From DRKI01 sp011051875 (GTDB lineage Bacteria; Desulfobacterota; Desulfobulbia; Desulfobulbales; Desulfobulbaceae), in NCBI GenBank assembly GCA_026990385.1, contig JALXDL010000042.1, forward strand, positions 1-64,000: a stretch of DNA of 64,000 nucleotides, in the 5' to 3' direction. The number at the start of each line of letters is the position of its first letter. Positions within the stretch are counted from its first letter, which is position 1. The notes beneath the pieces are model-generated. The model was not told the DNA's origin and did not search any database. It saw only the letters and a program-made list of their open reading frames with translations. The translations under genes and the position numbers were made by a program. Below are positions 49,711 to 58,226 of the stretch, piece by piece.

Positions 49711-49776
49711 AATCGCTCATACTACACGGTGTCAATCCATCCCCTGCAACCTACACCTTTATTCTACCGACAACTC

Positions 49777-51132
49777 ATGACAAAAAAGAAAAAAAATCCC
49801 GTCTGGGCCTTTTTTGCCTCGGTCAAACTGGCCCTGTTTCTCCTCTTTGTCCTTGCCGGCACATCCATCATTGGAACCGTTGTGCCGCAGAACGAACCAG
49901 CCCAGTTTTACATCCGGCAGTATGGCCCCAACATGGCCGCCTTCATGCAGCGTCTCGGTGTGCCTGACATGTATAACTCCTGGTGGTTTCTCGGCCTGCT
50001 GGGCCTTTTCTGCCTGAACCTGATCATCTGCAGCCTGGAACGTATCCCCCGGGCATGGCGGCTGGTCACCAAGGACAACCTGGCGACCCCGGTCGACCGG
50101 TTGCGCAAGATGGGCATCAGGAAACAGATTGTCCTGGACCAGTCCCTGCCCGAGGCAACAGAGAATATCGCCGGCCATCTTGCCGGCCATGGCTGGAAAA
50201 CAGACAGGAGATCCGTGGCCGAAGGTATCCTCCTCTTTGCCCAGAAGGGCGCCTGGACCAGGTTTGGCGTCTACATTGTCCACACCTCGATCCTGGTCAT
50301 CCTGCTGGGTGCCATCATCGGCTCCCCGGCCGTGGCGAGGAAGATCCTGAAAAATCCGCAGATCGCCTTCAAGGGTAGCATCATGATCCCGGAAAGCCGG
50401 GAGACCGACTATGTATGGGCCTTTCAGACCGGCGAGAAGATCGACCTCGGTTTCACGATCCGCTGCGACTTCTTCACCATCGAGTACTATGCCAACGGCA
50501 TGCCCAAGACATACCTGTCCAAGGTCACGGTCATCGACCATGGCAAGGAGGTGCTCACCACCGACCTCAAGGTCAACAAGCCCCTGACCTACAAGGGAGT
50601 CACCTTTTACCAGTCCAGCTACCAGCCCTATCCCGATTTCATCGTGACCCTCAAGAACGAGACCACGGGCGCGACCAGGACCTCGATCATCCCGGCCGGC
50701 AAACAGATCAAATGGCCCGACCTCGGCGCCTCGTTCGGCATCATCAACCGGGAGACCTTCGGCGAGGTGGTGCGGCGGGTCAAGATCTGGTTTACCGACC
50801 ACAAGGACAAACCCTCGATCTTCTGGATCCATACCGGCCGGGAGGCTGTGATCGAGCGACCGTCCGGCAACTTCAGCCTCATGACCAAGCAGCTCTACGC
50901 CACCGGCCTGCAGGTCACCAAGGACCCTGGAGTCTGGTTTGTCTATATCGGCTGCGGAATGATGCTCCTGGGCCTGCTGGTGGCCTTCTTCATGTCCCAC
51001 CGGAAGGTATGGGCATTTCTCCGGGAGGAGGACGGCAAGACGGTCGTGCTCCTGGCCGGCAGCGCCAACAAGAACAAGCTCGGTTTCGAGAAACGGTTTT
51101 CGTCCCTGGTTGAATCGCTCCGGAACGGCTGA
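49777..51132 (+). CDS. resB: Cytochrome c biogenesis protein ResB
   Basis: A 451-aa system II heme-delivery protein. It has an N-terminal pair of helices (FFASVKLALFLLFVLAGTSIIGTVVPQ and SWWFLGLLGLFCLNLIICSLER), a third helix (GVYIVHTSILVILLGAIIG), a long periplasmic domain (about residues 195-390), and a last helix (FVYIGCGMMLLGLLVAFFMSH). With CcsA it attaches heme to apocytochromes at the periplasmic face. I take ATG 49777 (MTKKKKNP); a GTG at 49729 is an alternative. ccsA follows after 176 nt. Confidence 0.92.
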   Translation: MTKKKKNPVWAFFASVKLALFLLFVLAGTSIIGTVVPQNEPAQFYIRQYGPNMAAFMQRLGVPDMYNSWWFLGLLGLFCLNLIICSLERIPRAWRLVTKDNLATPVDRLRKMGIRKQIVLDQSLPEATENIAGHLAGHGWKTDRRSVAEGILLFAQKGAWTRFGVYIVHTSILVILLGAIIGSPAVARKILKNPQIAFKGSIMIPESRETDYVWAFQTGEKIDLGFTIRCDFFTIEYYANGMPKTYLSKVTVIDHGKEVLTTDLKVNKPLTYKGVTFYQSSYQPYPDFIVTLKNETTGATRTSIIPAGKQIKWPDLGASFGIINRETFGEVVRRVKIWFTDHKDKPSIFWIHTGREAVIERPSGNFSLMTKQLYATGLQVTKDPGVWFVYIGCGMMLLGLLVAFFMSHRKVWAFLREEDGKTVVLLAGSANKNKLGFEKRFSSLVESLRNG

Positions 51133-51308
51133 CAAACCAGCAGGTTGTGGATCAAATCCCGGCCACGGACGACGCACCTGCCTCGCGCCGACCGTCCGTT
51201 GACCCGGCAGGCGGCCGCGGTTCCGTGAGCCTGCCTCGACGGCAGCAGCAAACGCAGGCAGCGGCGGGACCGCCGAACCCTTACAGCAACTTTACTGACG
51301 GATACGCT

Positions 51309-52160
51309 ATGAACAGTTCGCAACTTTTCGGAATCACCACCCTGGCATACCTGCTCTCCTCGGCATTCTACCTTGCTCTCTTTGTCTTCAAGAACAAAAA
51401 TCTGGGAACCGTGGCCAGCCTTCTCGCCATCCTCGGTGTCCTGGTCCAGACCGCGGCGCTCGGGCTCCGCTGGCACGAATCATACCAGATCGGTATCGGG
51501 CATGCTCCGCTGACAAACATGTACGAATCCCTTGTCTTCTTTGCCTGGTGCACCACGCTGTTCTATCTCTTCATGGAGTTCAAGTTCAAGGCAAAGGTGG
51601 TGGGAGCCTTTGTCATGCCCTTTGCTTTTGTCGCCATGGCCTACGCCTCTTTCGCCAAGGGTATCAACCAGGAGATCAGCCCCCTGATTCCGGCCCTCCA
51701 GTCCAACTGGCTCATTGCCCACGTCATCACCTGTTTCATCGGCTATGGCGCCTTTGCCGCCGCCGGTGGATTGGGCATGATGTACCTGCTGAAGAAACGG
51801 GCAAATACCAGGAACCTGTCCCGTGAGACCCTGACCGGATCCCTTCCGGAGCTGAAGGTTATCGACGACCTGATCTACAAGACCATCGTCTTTGGATTCA
51901 TGTGGCTCTCAGCCGGTATCATCACCGGTGCCATCTGGGCCAACGAGGCATGGGGGACATACTGGAGCTGGGACCCCAAGGAGACCTGGTCGATCATCAC
52001 GTGGTTTCTCTATGCTTCCACCCTCCATGCCAGGTTCACCAGGGGATGGAGCGGCTCGCGGATCGCCTGGCTGGCCATCATCGGATTCATCGCTGTCTTC
52101 TTTACCTATTTCGGGGTCAACTACCTCCTTTCAGGACTGCACAGCTACGGTGCTTCCTGA
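51309..52160 (+). CDS. ccsA: Cytochrome c biogenesis protein CcsA/ResC
   Basis: A 283-aa polytopic membrane protein of the heme-handling family with the WWD signature WGTYWSWDPKETWSIITW between hydrophobic helices, about eight in all. Conserved His include RWHESYQIGIGH and the LHARF position. It forms the cytochrome c synthetase with ResB. ATG 51309 is preferred; the frame open from 51147 encodes a low-complexity, non-membrane start. The adjacent cytochrome c3 gene is a likely client. Confidence 0.92.
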   Translation: MNSSQLFGITTLAYLLSSAFYLALFVFKNKNLGTVASLLAILGVLVQTAALGLRWHESYQIGIGHAPLTNMYESLVFFAWCTTLFYLFMEFKFKAKVVGAFVMPFAFVAMAYASFAKGINQEISPLIPALQSNWLIAHVITCFIGYGAFAAAGGLGMMYLLKKRANTRNLSRETLTGSLPELKVIDDLIYKTIVFGFMWLSAGIITGAIWANEAWGTYWSWDPKETWSIITWFLYASTLHARFTRGWSGSRIAWLAIIGFIAVFFTYFGVNYLLSGLHSYGAS

Positions 52161-52220
52161 TCGCCGCAACGTCGCCACGGGATACCCGATCACTCGGAAT
52201 CAGCACCGGAGTTACAAGGG

Positions 52221-52319
52221 GTTGCCGGGTGGCACGGCTGTGGGTGGTCGAACTTCACAAGCAGACACCCCGCATACCGGGAGATTGTTCGGGAACGTGC
52301 AGACGGGATGCCCTGTGAC
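52221..52319 (+). repeat. Dispersed repeat family A, copy 3
   Basis: GGGTGGCACGGCTGTG ... TCGAACTTCACA ... ACACCCCGCATACCGGGAG ... TTCGGGAACGTGCAGACGGG ... TGCCCTGTGACC. It matches copies at 22328-22420 (reverse) and 47746-47840. It ends about 70 nt before the cytochrome c3 promoter. Confidence 0.78.
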
Positions 52320-52389
52320 CGCTCACACCGCAGTGGTACTGACTGACCGGAACAGACAGCAACCGGCCATGACGGTGCTGAGCTGTATC

Positions 52390-52418
52390 TTGACAAGGCC
52401 CATGGAACGCGTTATAGA
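52390..52418 (+). promoter_or_regulatory. Cytochrome c3 promoter
   Basis: TTGACA, 17 nt, TATAGA, close to the sigma-70 consensus. The predicted start is about 75 nt before the c3 ATG. A strong promoter fits an abundant cytochrome. Confidence 0.8.
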
Positions 52419-52498
52419 AGAAGCTGTTGAACCACCATTCAGCGAGCATGTCCAATAGGCGAGGATGTTTACCAAACGTAGCAAAAAGGAGATCCACG

Positions 52499-52891
52499 AT
52501 GAAAAAGACTCTGATCTGTAGCGTAGCTCTGGCATTTTTCTGCACCACCGGCCTGGCCGCGCTGTCCATGGCGCAGGACAAAGGTCCGGCCGAGATGGTT
52601 CTGAAGACCGCCAAGGCCAAGAAACCGGCTCTCTTCCCCCATGCAGAGCACCAGGCACGGCTCAAATGCGGTGACTGCCATCACAGCAAGGGTGCTGACG
52701 GCAAGCAGGCTCCCTACACCGAGGGCATGAAGATCGAGAAGTGCGAGACCTGCCACAACAAGGATGCCGGCATGCCCAAGGGCCTGGCAAGCTTCAAGGA
52801 CGTTGGCCACAAGAAGTGCAAGGGCTGCCACAAGAAGGCCGACAAGAAGCTGACCAAGTGTGGTGTCTGCCACAAGAAGGGTCTGAAGTAA
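52499..52891 (+). CDS. Tetraheme cytochrome c3
   Basis: A 130-aa periplasmic class III cytochrome. The signal peptide is about residues 1-25 (LAALSMAQ before the mature start). Four heme-binding motifs are present: CGDCH, CETCH, CKGCH and CGVCH, all with C-x2-C-H spacing, and there are additional His (PHAEHQ, CHHSKG, VGHKK) for bis-His coordination. The Lys-rich surface is typical of type I c3. It shuttles electrons between periplasmic hydrogenases or dehydrogenases and membrane complexes. AAAAAGGAG lies 7 nt upstream. It has its own promoter and terminator. Confidence 0.95.
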   Translation: MKKTLICSVALAFFCTTGLAALSMAQDKGPAEMVLKTAKAKKPALFPHAEHQARLKCGDCHHSKGADGKQAPYTEGMKIEKCETCHNKDAGMPKGLASFKDVGHKKCKGCHKKADKKLTKCGVCHKKGLK

Positions 52892-52960
52892 TCTCTTTTC
52901 TCCACCTGCCCCGCCGGCACGCACCGAACCGCACGGTTCCCGGCTGGCGGAGCCATAAGA

Positions 52961-52991
52961 AAAGGCTGCCCCGCGGGGCAGCCTTTGTTTT
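52961..52991. terminator. Bidirectional intrinsic terminator
   Basis: AAAGGCTGCCCCG and CGGGGCAGCCTTT form a perfect 13-bp palindrome, followed on the plus strand by GTTTTT. It lies between the convergent cytochrome c3 and glyS genes. Confidence 0.9.
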
Positions 52992-53013
52992 TCCGGATCA
53001 CCGGGACCGGGGT

Positions 53014-55089
53014 CTATCCCCGGTGCATCCGTGAAATATCTCCCACCCGCAGAACCAGCCTGCCCAGGGCGGTGAGAAGATTGAGCCGGTTGCGGCGAAC
53101 CTCAGGATCATCGTCCATAACCATCACCTGGTCAAAGAACCGGTCCACCGGTTCCTTCATCTGCAGCATGATCTCCAGGGCGTGTCCATAGTCGCGCGCC
53201 CGGAGCAGAGGCTCCGCCTGCCGCCGGACCTGCTCCATGGTCTCATGGAGTGCTTTTTCCGCATCTTCCCGCAACAGCCCCGGGTCCACCTCGGTTTCGG
53301 CATTGTCCTTGACGATGTTGCGGATCCGTTTGAAGGAGCCGGCAAGAACAGAGAAGGTCTCCTGGCTCCTGATCTCTTCCAGGGCCCTGATCCGCGCCAT
53401 GCAGTCGGTTATATCGTCGAAATCCACGGAAATGGCCGCCTCCACCACGTCCTGGGCCACTCCGGACGAGATCAGTTCGTTGGCAAACCGGAGCCGGATG
53501 AAGTCGAGCAGCTCTTCGCCAAGTTCCTCGCCCACCTCCACCACGCCCTGGTAACCGGTCGCAGCCGCCCTGATCAGGTCCCGCAGGGAGAGGGAGATAT
53601 TCAGACCGCGGATGATGCTGATCAGACCGATGGCCTGCCGGCGCAGGCCAAAGGAGTCCTTGGTACCGGTAGGTTTCTCACCGATGGCGAAACAGCCAAC
53701 CAGGGTGTCCATACGATCGGCAAGGCCGACAATGGCGCCGGCCAGGGTCTGTGGCAGCACGTCACCGGCCCGTACCGGCAGGTAGTGTTCATAGATGGCC
53801 AGGGCCACTGGTTCCGGCTCTCCGTCGAGCAGGGCATACTCGCGGCCCATGATGCCCTGCAGGGAGGGGAACTCGCCCACCATCTCGGTGAGCAGGTCCG
53901 CCTTGGCCAGCAGCGCGGCACGGACAACCAGGTCCTTGATTTCGGGATCCAGCCAGTCGGCGAGTTCGGCGGCAAGCTCGGCGATCCGCCTGCTCTTGGC
54001 CGCCATGGTGCCGAGCCGGGCCTGGAAGACGATTCCCTCCAGGTCGTCCAGCCGGTCGGCCAGGGGGCGCTTCCGGTCCTCGCGAAAAAAGAAGAGGCCA
54101 TCCTCGAGACGGGCCCTGAGCACCCGTTCGTGACCGCTGGCCGCAAGCTCCATGTCATCGATCCTGGTATTGTTGACCGCGACGAAAAGGGGCATCAGCC
54201 TGCCCTCGCCGTCCACCACTGAAAAGTACTTCTGGTGTTCGCGCATGGAGGTGATCAGGGCCTCATCGGGCAGCTCGAGGAATTTCTCGTCAAAGGTTCC
54301 GCAGACCCCGGAAGGGAGTTCCACCAGGTTGGTGACCGTATCGAGCAATCCCTGGTCCAGGACCGGCCTGGCCCCGGACTGGCCGGCCCGCCGCCGGACC
54401 GCCTCCTCCACCTCGCGGATCACCATCTGCCGTCGCTGCCGGGGATCAACGATCACCGACCGTTCGCCGAGCCTGGCCGTGTAGTCGGCAAAGCCGGTAA
54501 CCGGAAAGCTGGCCGGTGCCATGAAACGATGCCCGCGCGTGGAGGCGTCGCTCTTCACATCCTCAACCTCCAGCTCCACCACCTCGCCGCCATAAAGGAC
54601 CAGGAGCCACTGGATGGGCCGGGCAAAGGCGAGGGTGGAGTCTGCCCAGCGCATGGACTTGGGAAAGGGAATCTCCCGGATCAGTCCGGTCAGGATCCCG
54701 GGCAGCAGGTCGCTGGTTTCCCGGCCCCGGACCTCTTCCACCGCCATCAGGTATTCGCCCTTGTCCGTTGTCACAACCTGCAGGTCCGAAACATCCACGC
54801 CCCGGGAACGGGCAAAGCCGATGGCAGCCTTGGTCGGCTTGCCGCCGGCGTCGAAACCGGCCTTTTTCGGCGGCCCGATATGTTCCAGGCGCCGGTCCGG
54901 TTGCCTATCCTGCAGATCCTCCACGGCCAGGGTCAGTCGTCTTGGCGTACCCACCGTTGTCACTCGCCCGCACCTAAGTTCCAGTTCCCCGAAACGGGCT
55001 GCCGAGGCAGTGGCCAGAAACTGAAGTGCCGGCCCGATATAACCGGCCGGAATCTCTTCGGTTCCGATTTCGAAAAGTAGTTCGCTCAT
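53014..55089 (-). CDS. glyS: Glycine-tRNA ligase beta subunit
   Basis: A 691-aa beta subunit of the heterotetrameric glycyl-tRNA synthetase. It starts MSELLFEIGTEEIPAGYIGPAL. Conserved parts are DWLDPEIKDLVVRAALLAKADL, MVGEFPSLQGIMGREYALLDGE and the C-terminal domain (FFDQVMVMDDDPEVRRNRLNLL). AAAGGACC precedes ATG. The alpha-subunit gene (glyQ) is not next to it in the window; the 55155-55874 gene upstream is unrelated. Full normal length. Confidence 0.96.
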   Translation of the reverse strand: MSELLFEIGTEEIPAGYIGPALQFLATASAARFGELELRCGRVTTVGTPRRLTLAVEDLQDRQPDRRLEHIGPPKKAGFDAGGKPTKAAIGFARSRGVDVSDLQVVTTDKGEYLMAVEEVRGRETSDLLPGILTGLIREIPFPKSMRWADSTLAFARPIQWLLVLYGGEVVELEVEDVKSDASTRGHRFMAPASFPVTGFADYTARLGERSVIVDPRQRRQMVIREVEEAVRRRAGQSGARPVLDQGLLDTVTNLVELPSGVCGTFDEKFLELPDEALITSMREHQKYFSVVDGEGRLMPLFVAVNNTRIDDMELAASGHERVLRARLEDGLFFFREDRKRPLADRLDDLEGIVFQARLGTMAAKSRRIAELAAELADWLDPEIKDLVVRAALLAKADLLTEMVGEFPSLQGIMGREYALLDGEPEPVALAIYEHYLPVRAGDVLPQTLAGAIVGLADRMDTLVGCFAIGEKPTGTKDSFGLRRQAIGLISIIRGLNISLSLRDLIRAAATGYQGVVEVGEELGEELLDFIRLRFANELISSGVAQDVVEAAISVDFDDITDCMARIRALEEIRSQETFSVLAGSFKRIRNIVKDNAETEVDPGLLREDAEKALHETMEQVRRQAEPLLRARDYGHALEIMLQMKEPVDRFFDQVMVMDDDPEVRRNRLNLLTALGRLVLRVGDISRMHRG

Positions 55090-55154
55090 GGTCCTTTTTT
55101 CACTTGTTCAGTTATCGACGGATCATTCGCCACCGCGCCGCGGGCCTGCCGCGG

Positions 55155-55874
55155 TTATGCGTCCTGCTGCTCCGGTCCCTGCAGCGATGCAAAGGTCGAA
55201 TAGCCGTCGGCCAGGTTTTCCACGATCACGTTGTACCAGCGGATGGCGGGATTTCCGGCCAGGACCCCGCCAAGCCGGCAGCAGACCGACTCCACAGAAT
55301 CCGGCAGGCGGGAACCGAGTCCCAACCCATCCTCGATGATGGCGATCAGGTCCTCGATCCAGATGAAATGGTTGAACCGCACCGACACCTGCACATTGCC
55401 CCACCTGCCCATGGAACGGGGCATTCCCTCCCCGTGCTCAGGGTCGCGGGGAAGCGATATGGGCACCTCGATGGCCAGGACGAGATCGTCCTTCTCCTGC
55501 AGAGAACCGTGCATCCTGCATTCGTAGCGTTCAAGGCCGATGCTGCCGGTCCCGGCATCCTTCTGGAGAAAATAGGGGAACCCGATCTCCAGGTGCGCGG
55601 CCTCGGCCTCAAGCCGCTGTTTCATCTCTTCCAGAATCAGGTGGAAACTGCGCAGGTTGAACCGGCCGTGAAAACGGTTGAGGATATCAACGAACCGGCT
55701 CATATGGGTCCCCTTGAACCGGTGCGGCAGGTTGACATACATGTTGACAGTGGCAACGGTCTGCTGCGTCCTGTGCTCCTTGTCCAGCACCGTGACGGGA
55801 TAGGATATCGTCTTGACACCGACCTTTCTGATGTTGATACGCCGGTCATCGCGCAGACTCTGGATATCTTTCAT
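55155..55874 (-). CDS. FolE2-like protein lacking active-site residues
   Basis: A 239-aa protein of the GTP cyclohydrolase IB (FolE2/COG1469) family. The N-terminal half is clearly FolE2: DIQSLRDDRRINIRKVGVK, TVATVNMYVNLPHRFKGTHM and MSRFVDILNRFHG. Where FolE2 has the LCPCSK...GAHNQRS block with the catalytic/zinc Cys and a His, this protein has ISLPRDPEHGEGMPRSMGR. The terminal IHNHSA region that supplies another His is NLADGYSTFAS. The Glu of FIWIEDLI is kept. So GTP ring-opening activity is unlikely. It may bind a pterin or GTP in a regulatory role. It lies 65 nt upstream of glyS. Confidence 0.82.
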   Translation of the reverse strand: MKDIQSLRDDRRINIRKVGVKTISYPVTVLDKEHRTQQTVATVNMYVNLPHRFKGTHMSRFVDILNRFHGRFNLRSFHLILEEMKQRLEAEAAHLEIGFPYFLQKDAGTGSIGLERYECRMHGSLQEKDDLVLAIEVPISLPRDPEHGEGMPRSMGRWGNVQVSVRFNHFIWIEDLIAIIEDGLGLGSRLPDSVESVCCRLGGVLAGNPAIRWYNVIVENLADGYSTFASLQGPEQQDA

Positions 55875-56402
55875 GGACCAAGGGCAAGAAATAGAGCGGA
55901 ACGGAATTGAGGTACGTTGTCACAGACACCCCGTCTCTGCACGGTCACGCCGACCCCGCATGGATGGCCTGGGGCGAACCGGCATGCCTGCGCAGATACG
56001 GTGCACCCGTACCAACCTGCAGTCTTGAGGATATGAAAACAAGGGGTTGTTTCCTGTGATCGGTTACGAATCGACGGTTATCGAATGGCAAGGCAATGGT
56101 AACTGCGCTTGCCGGGTACGAAAAAACATGCACGTCCAGGCGCCCCGTGGCGGCAGGAGATCGCTTCCGCCGGACCGGATATCGGGCCCGGGGCCGGATG
56201 GTGGCGGTCAGGAGAATATCTGCGGAGTGCTGCCCGGCCAGGCGGACAGGAAGACGCCCTATGCCGGCCGGGGAACCCGCAGTCCGCCGGCTCCCTGCGG
56301 GACCAACCCCCCGTTGCCCGGCAGGCATGCCATGACCGATGGGACACAAGCGCCGATGGACTTGCGCCGATGGCGGGAATTGCGGGTCGCAGGGCCGGAA
56401 AC
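55875..56402. other. Intergenic region with repeat B
   Basis: Over 500 bases with no supported gene. It contains family B copy 2 (55974-56072); the segment just before it (GTCACAGACACCCCGTC, near 55919) resembles an edge of family A. The rest (56073-56402) shows nothing I recognise. Confidence 0.5.
55974..56072 (+). repeat. Dispersed repeat family B, copy 2
   Basis: GCGAACCGGCATGCCTGC ... GGTGCACCCGTACCAACCT ... AGTCTTGAGGATATGAAAAC ... GTGATCGGTTACGAATC. It matches 42863-42962 and 62166-62259. Confidence 0.78.
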
Positions 56403-56759
56403 TCAGTCCAGGTACTTGTGAACAGCGGCCTTCAGTTCATCCAGGTTGGCAGACTTGACAATATACTCTTCCGATGCCCAGGTACCGAAATCCTGTTTGT
56501 ATTCCTGGTAGGCGGAGCTGAGGATCACCGGCAGATCTGGATTGATCTCCTTCATCTGCCGCAGGACCTCGATACCGTTCATGCCGGGCATGTTGATATC
56601 AAGAATCACCAGGTCCGGCTGCCGCTCCCTGAACTTCTCCAGGGCTTCCTCGCCGTTGTAGGCTGAATCGACCGCATAGCCCTCATCCTCGAACTCCTCG
56701 CGGTACAGGAGCTGAATGCCGTCCTCGTCATCTACCAGCAGTATACGTTTTTTATCCAT
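56403..56759 (-). CDS. CheY-like response regulator
   Basis: A 118-aa single receiver domain: ILLVDDEDG (acidic pair), LVILDINMPGMNG (phospho-Asp), VILSSAYQEY (Ser/Thr position) and EEYIVKSAN (Lys). All phosphorylation residues are present. No output domain. GGTGAGGGGG lies just upstream of ATG. It is monocistronic and not next to a kinase. Confidence 0.9.
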   Translation of the reverse strand: MDKKRILLVDDEDGIQLLYREEFEDEGYAVDSAYNGEEALEKFRERQPDLVILDINMPGMNGIEVLRQMKEINPDLPVILSSAYQEYKQDFGTWASEEYIVKSANLDELKAAVHKYLD

Positions 56760-56836
56760 TTGTTCCCCCTCACCTCGTGGGCCGGGAAAAAACCCGGCAG
56801 GTTGTCCAGCGCTCTCCGGCAGAGGACCGCCGGCCC

Positions 56837-57838
56837 CTACAGTTCGACCTCACGCAGGTACCGGCACGCCTCCTCCGGGGGCATGGGGTTGATGTAGAAT
56901 CCGGAACCCCACTCGAAACCGGCGATACTGGTCAGTTTCGGGACAATCTCGAAATGCCAGTGATAATGATCGAGAAGATCAGACCCAAGGGGCTGTGTAT
57001 GCAGGACAAAGTTGTACGGCACATTGGGTATGCAGGCATCAAGCCGCCGCAGACTTTCCGAAAAGATATCGGTGAGCCCGGCCAGGGTTTCCTCATCTAT
57101 GGCAACATAGGAGGAACTGTGTTTTCTCGGCATGATCCACATCTCGAAGGGCGATCGCGGCGCAAAGGGCGCCAAGGTGACAAAGAGCGGATTCTCGCAG
57201 ACCAGGCGGACATTCTGCTGGATCTCCTGGTGGATAATGTCGCAGAAGACACAACGGTCTTTGTACCTGAAATACTTGAGACTGCCGTCCAGTTCCGAGG
57301 TCACCATCCGGGGCAGGATGGGCAGGGCGACCAGTTGCGAATGGGAATGCTCCAGGGACGCGCCTGCGGCACGGCCGTGGTTCTTGAAGACCATGACATA
57401 GCGGAACCGGCTGTCCTTGGCCAGGTCCCGGATTCTGTCGCGAAAGGCACGGAATGTCAGAATCATCTGGTCATGGGGCAGGTCAGAGAACCGGTCGTCG
57501 TGATTGGGACTCTCGATGACGACCTCGTGCGCGCCGATCCCGTTCATGCGGTCGTAGAGTCCTTCGGCCTGCTTGTCCAACTCGCCCTCGATGACCAGGG
57601 CCGGGTACTTGTTGGGGACCACCCGCAGCCTCCAGTTCGAGGAATTTGCCGGCATGCCTGGCTCACGGCCATACACCAGGACCTCGCCCGGGGTGGTCTT
57701 CTCGTTGCCCGGACAGAGGGGACAGAAGCCGCCCCTGGTCTTGGTGTCTTCAATGACGAAATCCGTTGGCCGCTTACTCCGCTCCTTGGCAATGATAATC
57801 CAGCGACCGAGAATCGGGTCCTTCCGTAATTCAGGCAT
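56837..57838 (-). CDS. galT: Galactose-1-phosphate uridylyltransferase family
   Basis: A 333-aa HIT-superfamily nucleotidyltransferase. It starts PELRKDPILGRWIIIAKERSKRP. It has a Cys-rich zinc site (GGFCPLCPGNEKTTP, RCVFCDIIHQE), the active-site H-x-H-x-Q in GASLEHSHSQLVALP, and DHYHWHFEIVPKL at the C-terminus. It transfers UMP between UDP-glucose and galactose-1-P, or uses a related sugar phosphate (some bacterial homologs are ADP-glucose:phosphate adenylyltransferase-like). It follows dksA by 6 nt in an rpoZ-dnaJ-moaC-dksA-galT cluster. Confidence 0.88.
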   Translation of the reverse strand: MPELRKDPILGRWIIIAKERSKRPTDFVIEDTKTRGGFCPLCPGNEKTTPGEVLVYGREPGMPANSSNWRLRVVPNKYPALVIEGELDKQAEGLYDRMNGIGAHEVVIESPNHDDRFSDLPHDQMILTFRAFRDRIRDLAKDSRFRYVMVFKNHGRAAGASLEHSHSQLVALPILPRMVTSELDGSLKYFRYKDRCVFCDIIHQEIQQNVRLVCENPLFVTLAPFAPRSPFEMWIMPRKHSSSYVAIDEETLAGLTDIFSESLRRLDACIPNVPYNFVLHTQPLGSDLLDHYHWHFEIVPKLTSIAGFEWGSGFYINPMPPEEACRYLREVEL

Positions 57839-57844
57839 GGTGCC

Positions 57845-58207
57845 CTACCGTCCCTGTTCCTTTTCCCGCTGTTCCTGCCTGGTCTTGCAGTCGATGCAGA
57901 ACTTTGCCACCGGCCTGGCCTGCAGCCGCTTGACGCCGATCTCCTCGCCACAGCCGTCGCAGATGCCGTAGGTTCCCTCCTTGATCCGGATCAGGGCTTC
58001 GTTGATCTTGTCCATGAGCTTGCGCTCCCTGCCCCGCAGACGCAACTCGAAGCTCCGATCCGATTCCATGCTGGCCCGGTCGTTGGGATCGGGAATATTA
58101 CCGCTCTGGTTGGTCATCTCGCTCAGGGTCTGTTCCACATCGGCGTAGATATCAGACTTCATCTGCTCGAGTTGTTCCTTCAACTGCAGCAGTTGTTTTT
58201 CGTCCAT
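57845..58207 (-). CDS. dksA: DksA/TraR family RNA-polymerase-binding protein
   Basis: A 120-aa regulator from ATG 58207 (AGGTGA 6 nt upstream). A coiled-coil N-terminal half (MDEKQLLQLKEQLEQMKSDI) is followed by NDRASMESDRSFELRLRGRE and a C4 zinc finger, CDGCGEEIG...CIDCKTRQEQ. It enters the RNA polymerase secondary channel and acts with ppGpp. The Asp residues at the coiled-coil tip (DPNDRAS) are conserved. Lies between moaC and galT, 19 and 6 nt apart. Confidence 0.92.
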   Translation of the reverse strand: MDEKQLLQLKEQLEQMKSDIYADVEQTLSEMTNQSGNIPDPNDRASMESDRSFELRLRGRERKLMDKINEALIRIKEGTYGICDGCGEEIGVKRLQARPVAKFCIDCKTRQEQREKEQGR

Positions 58208-58226
58208 ACAATCACCTGGTTTCTGT

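Noticed and set aside
49690..49740. tRNA-like words (GGTAGCTCAAT) upstream of resB
   Set aside because: No cloverleaf, T-loop or acceptor stem could be formed around them; they overlap a TTGACA promoter.
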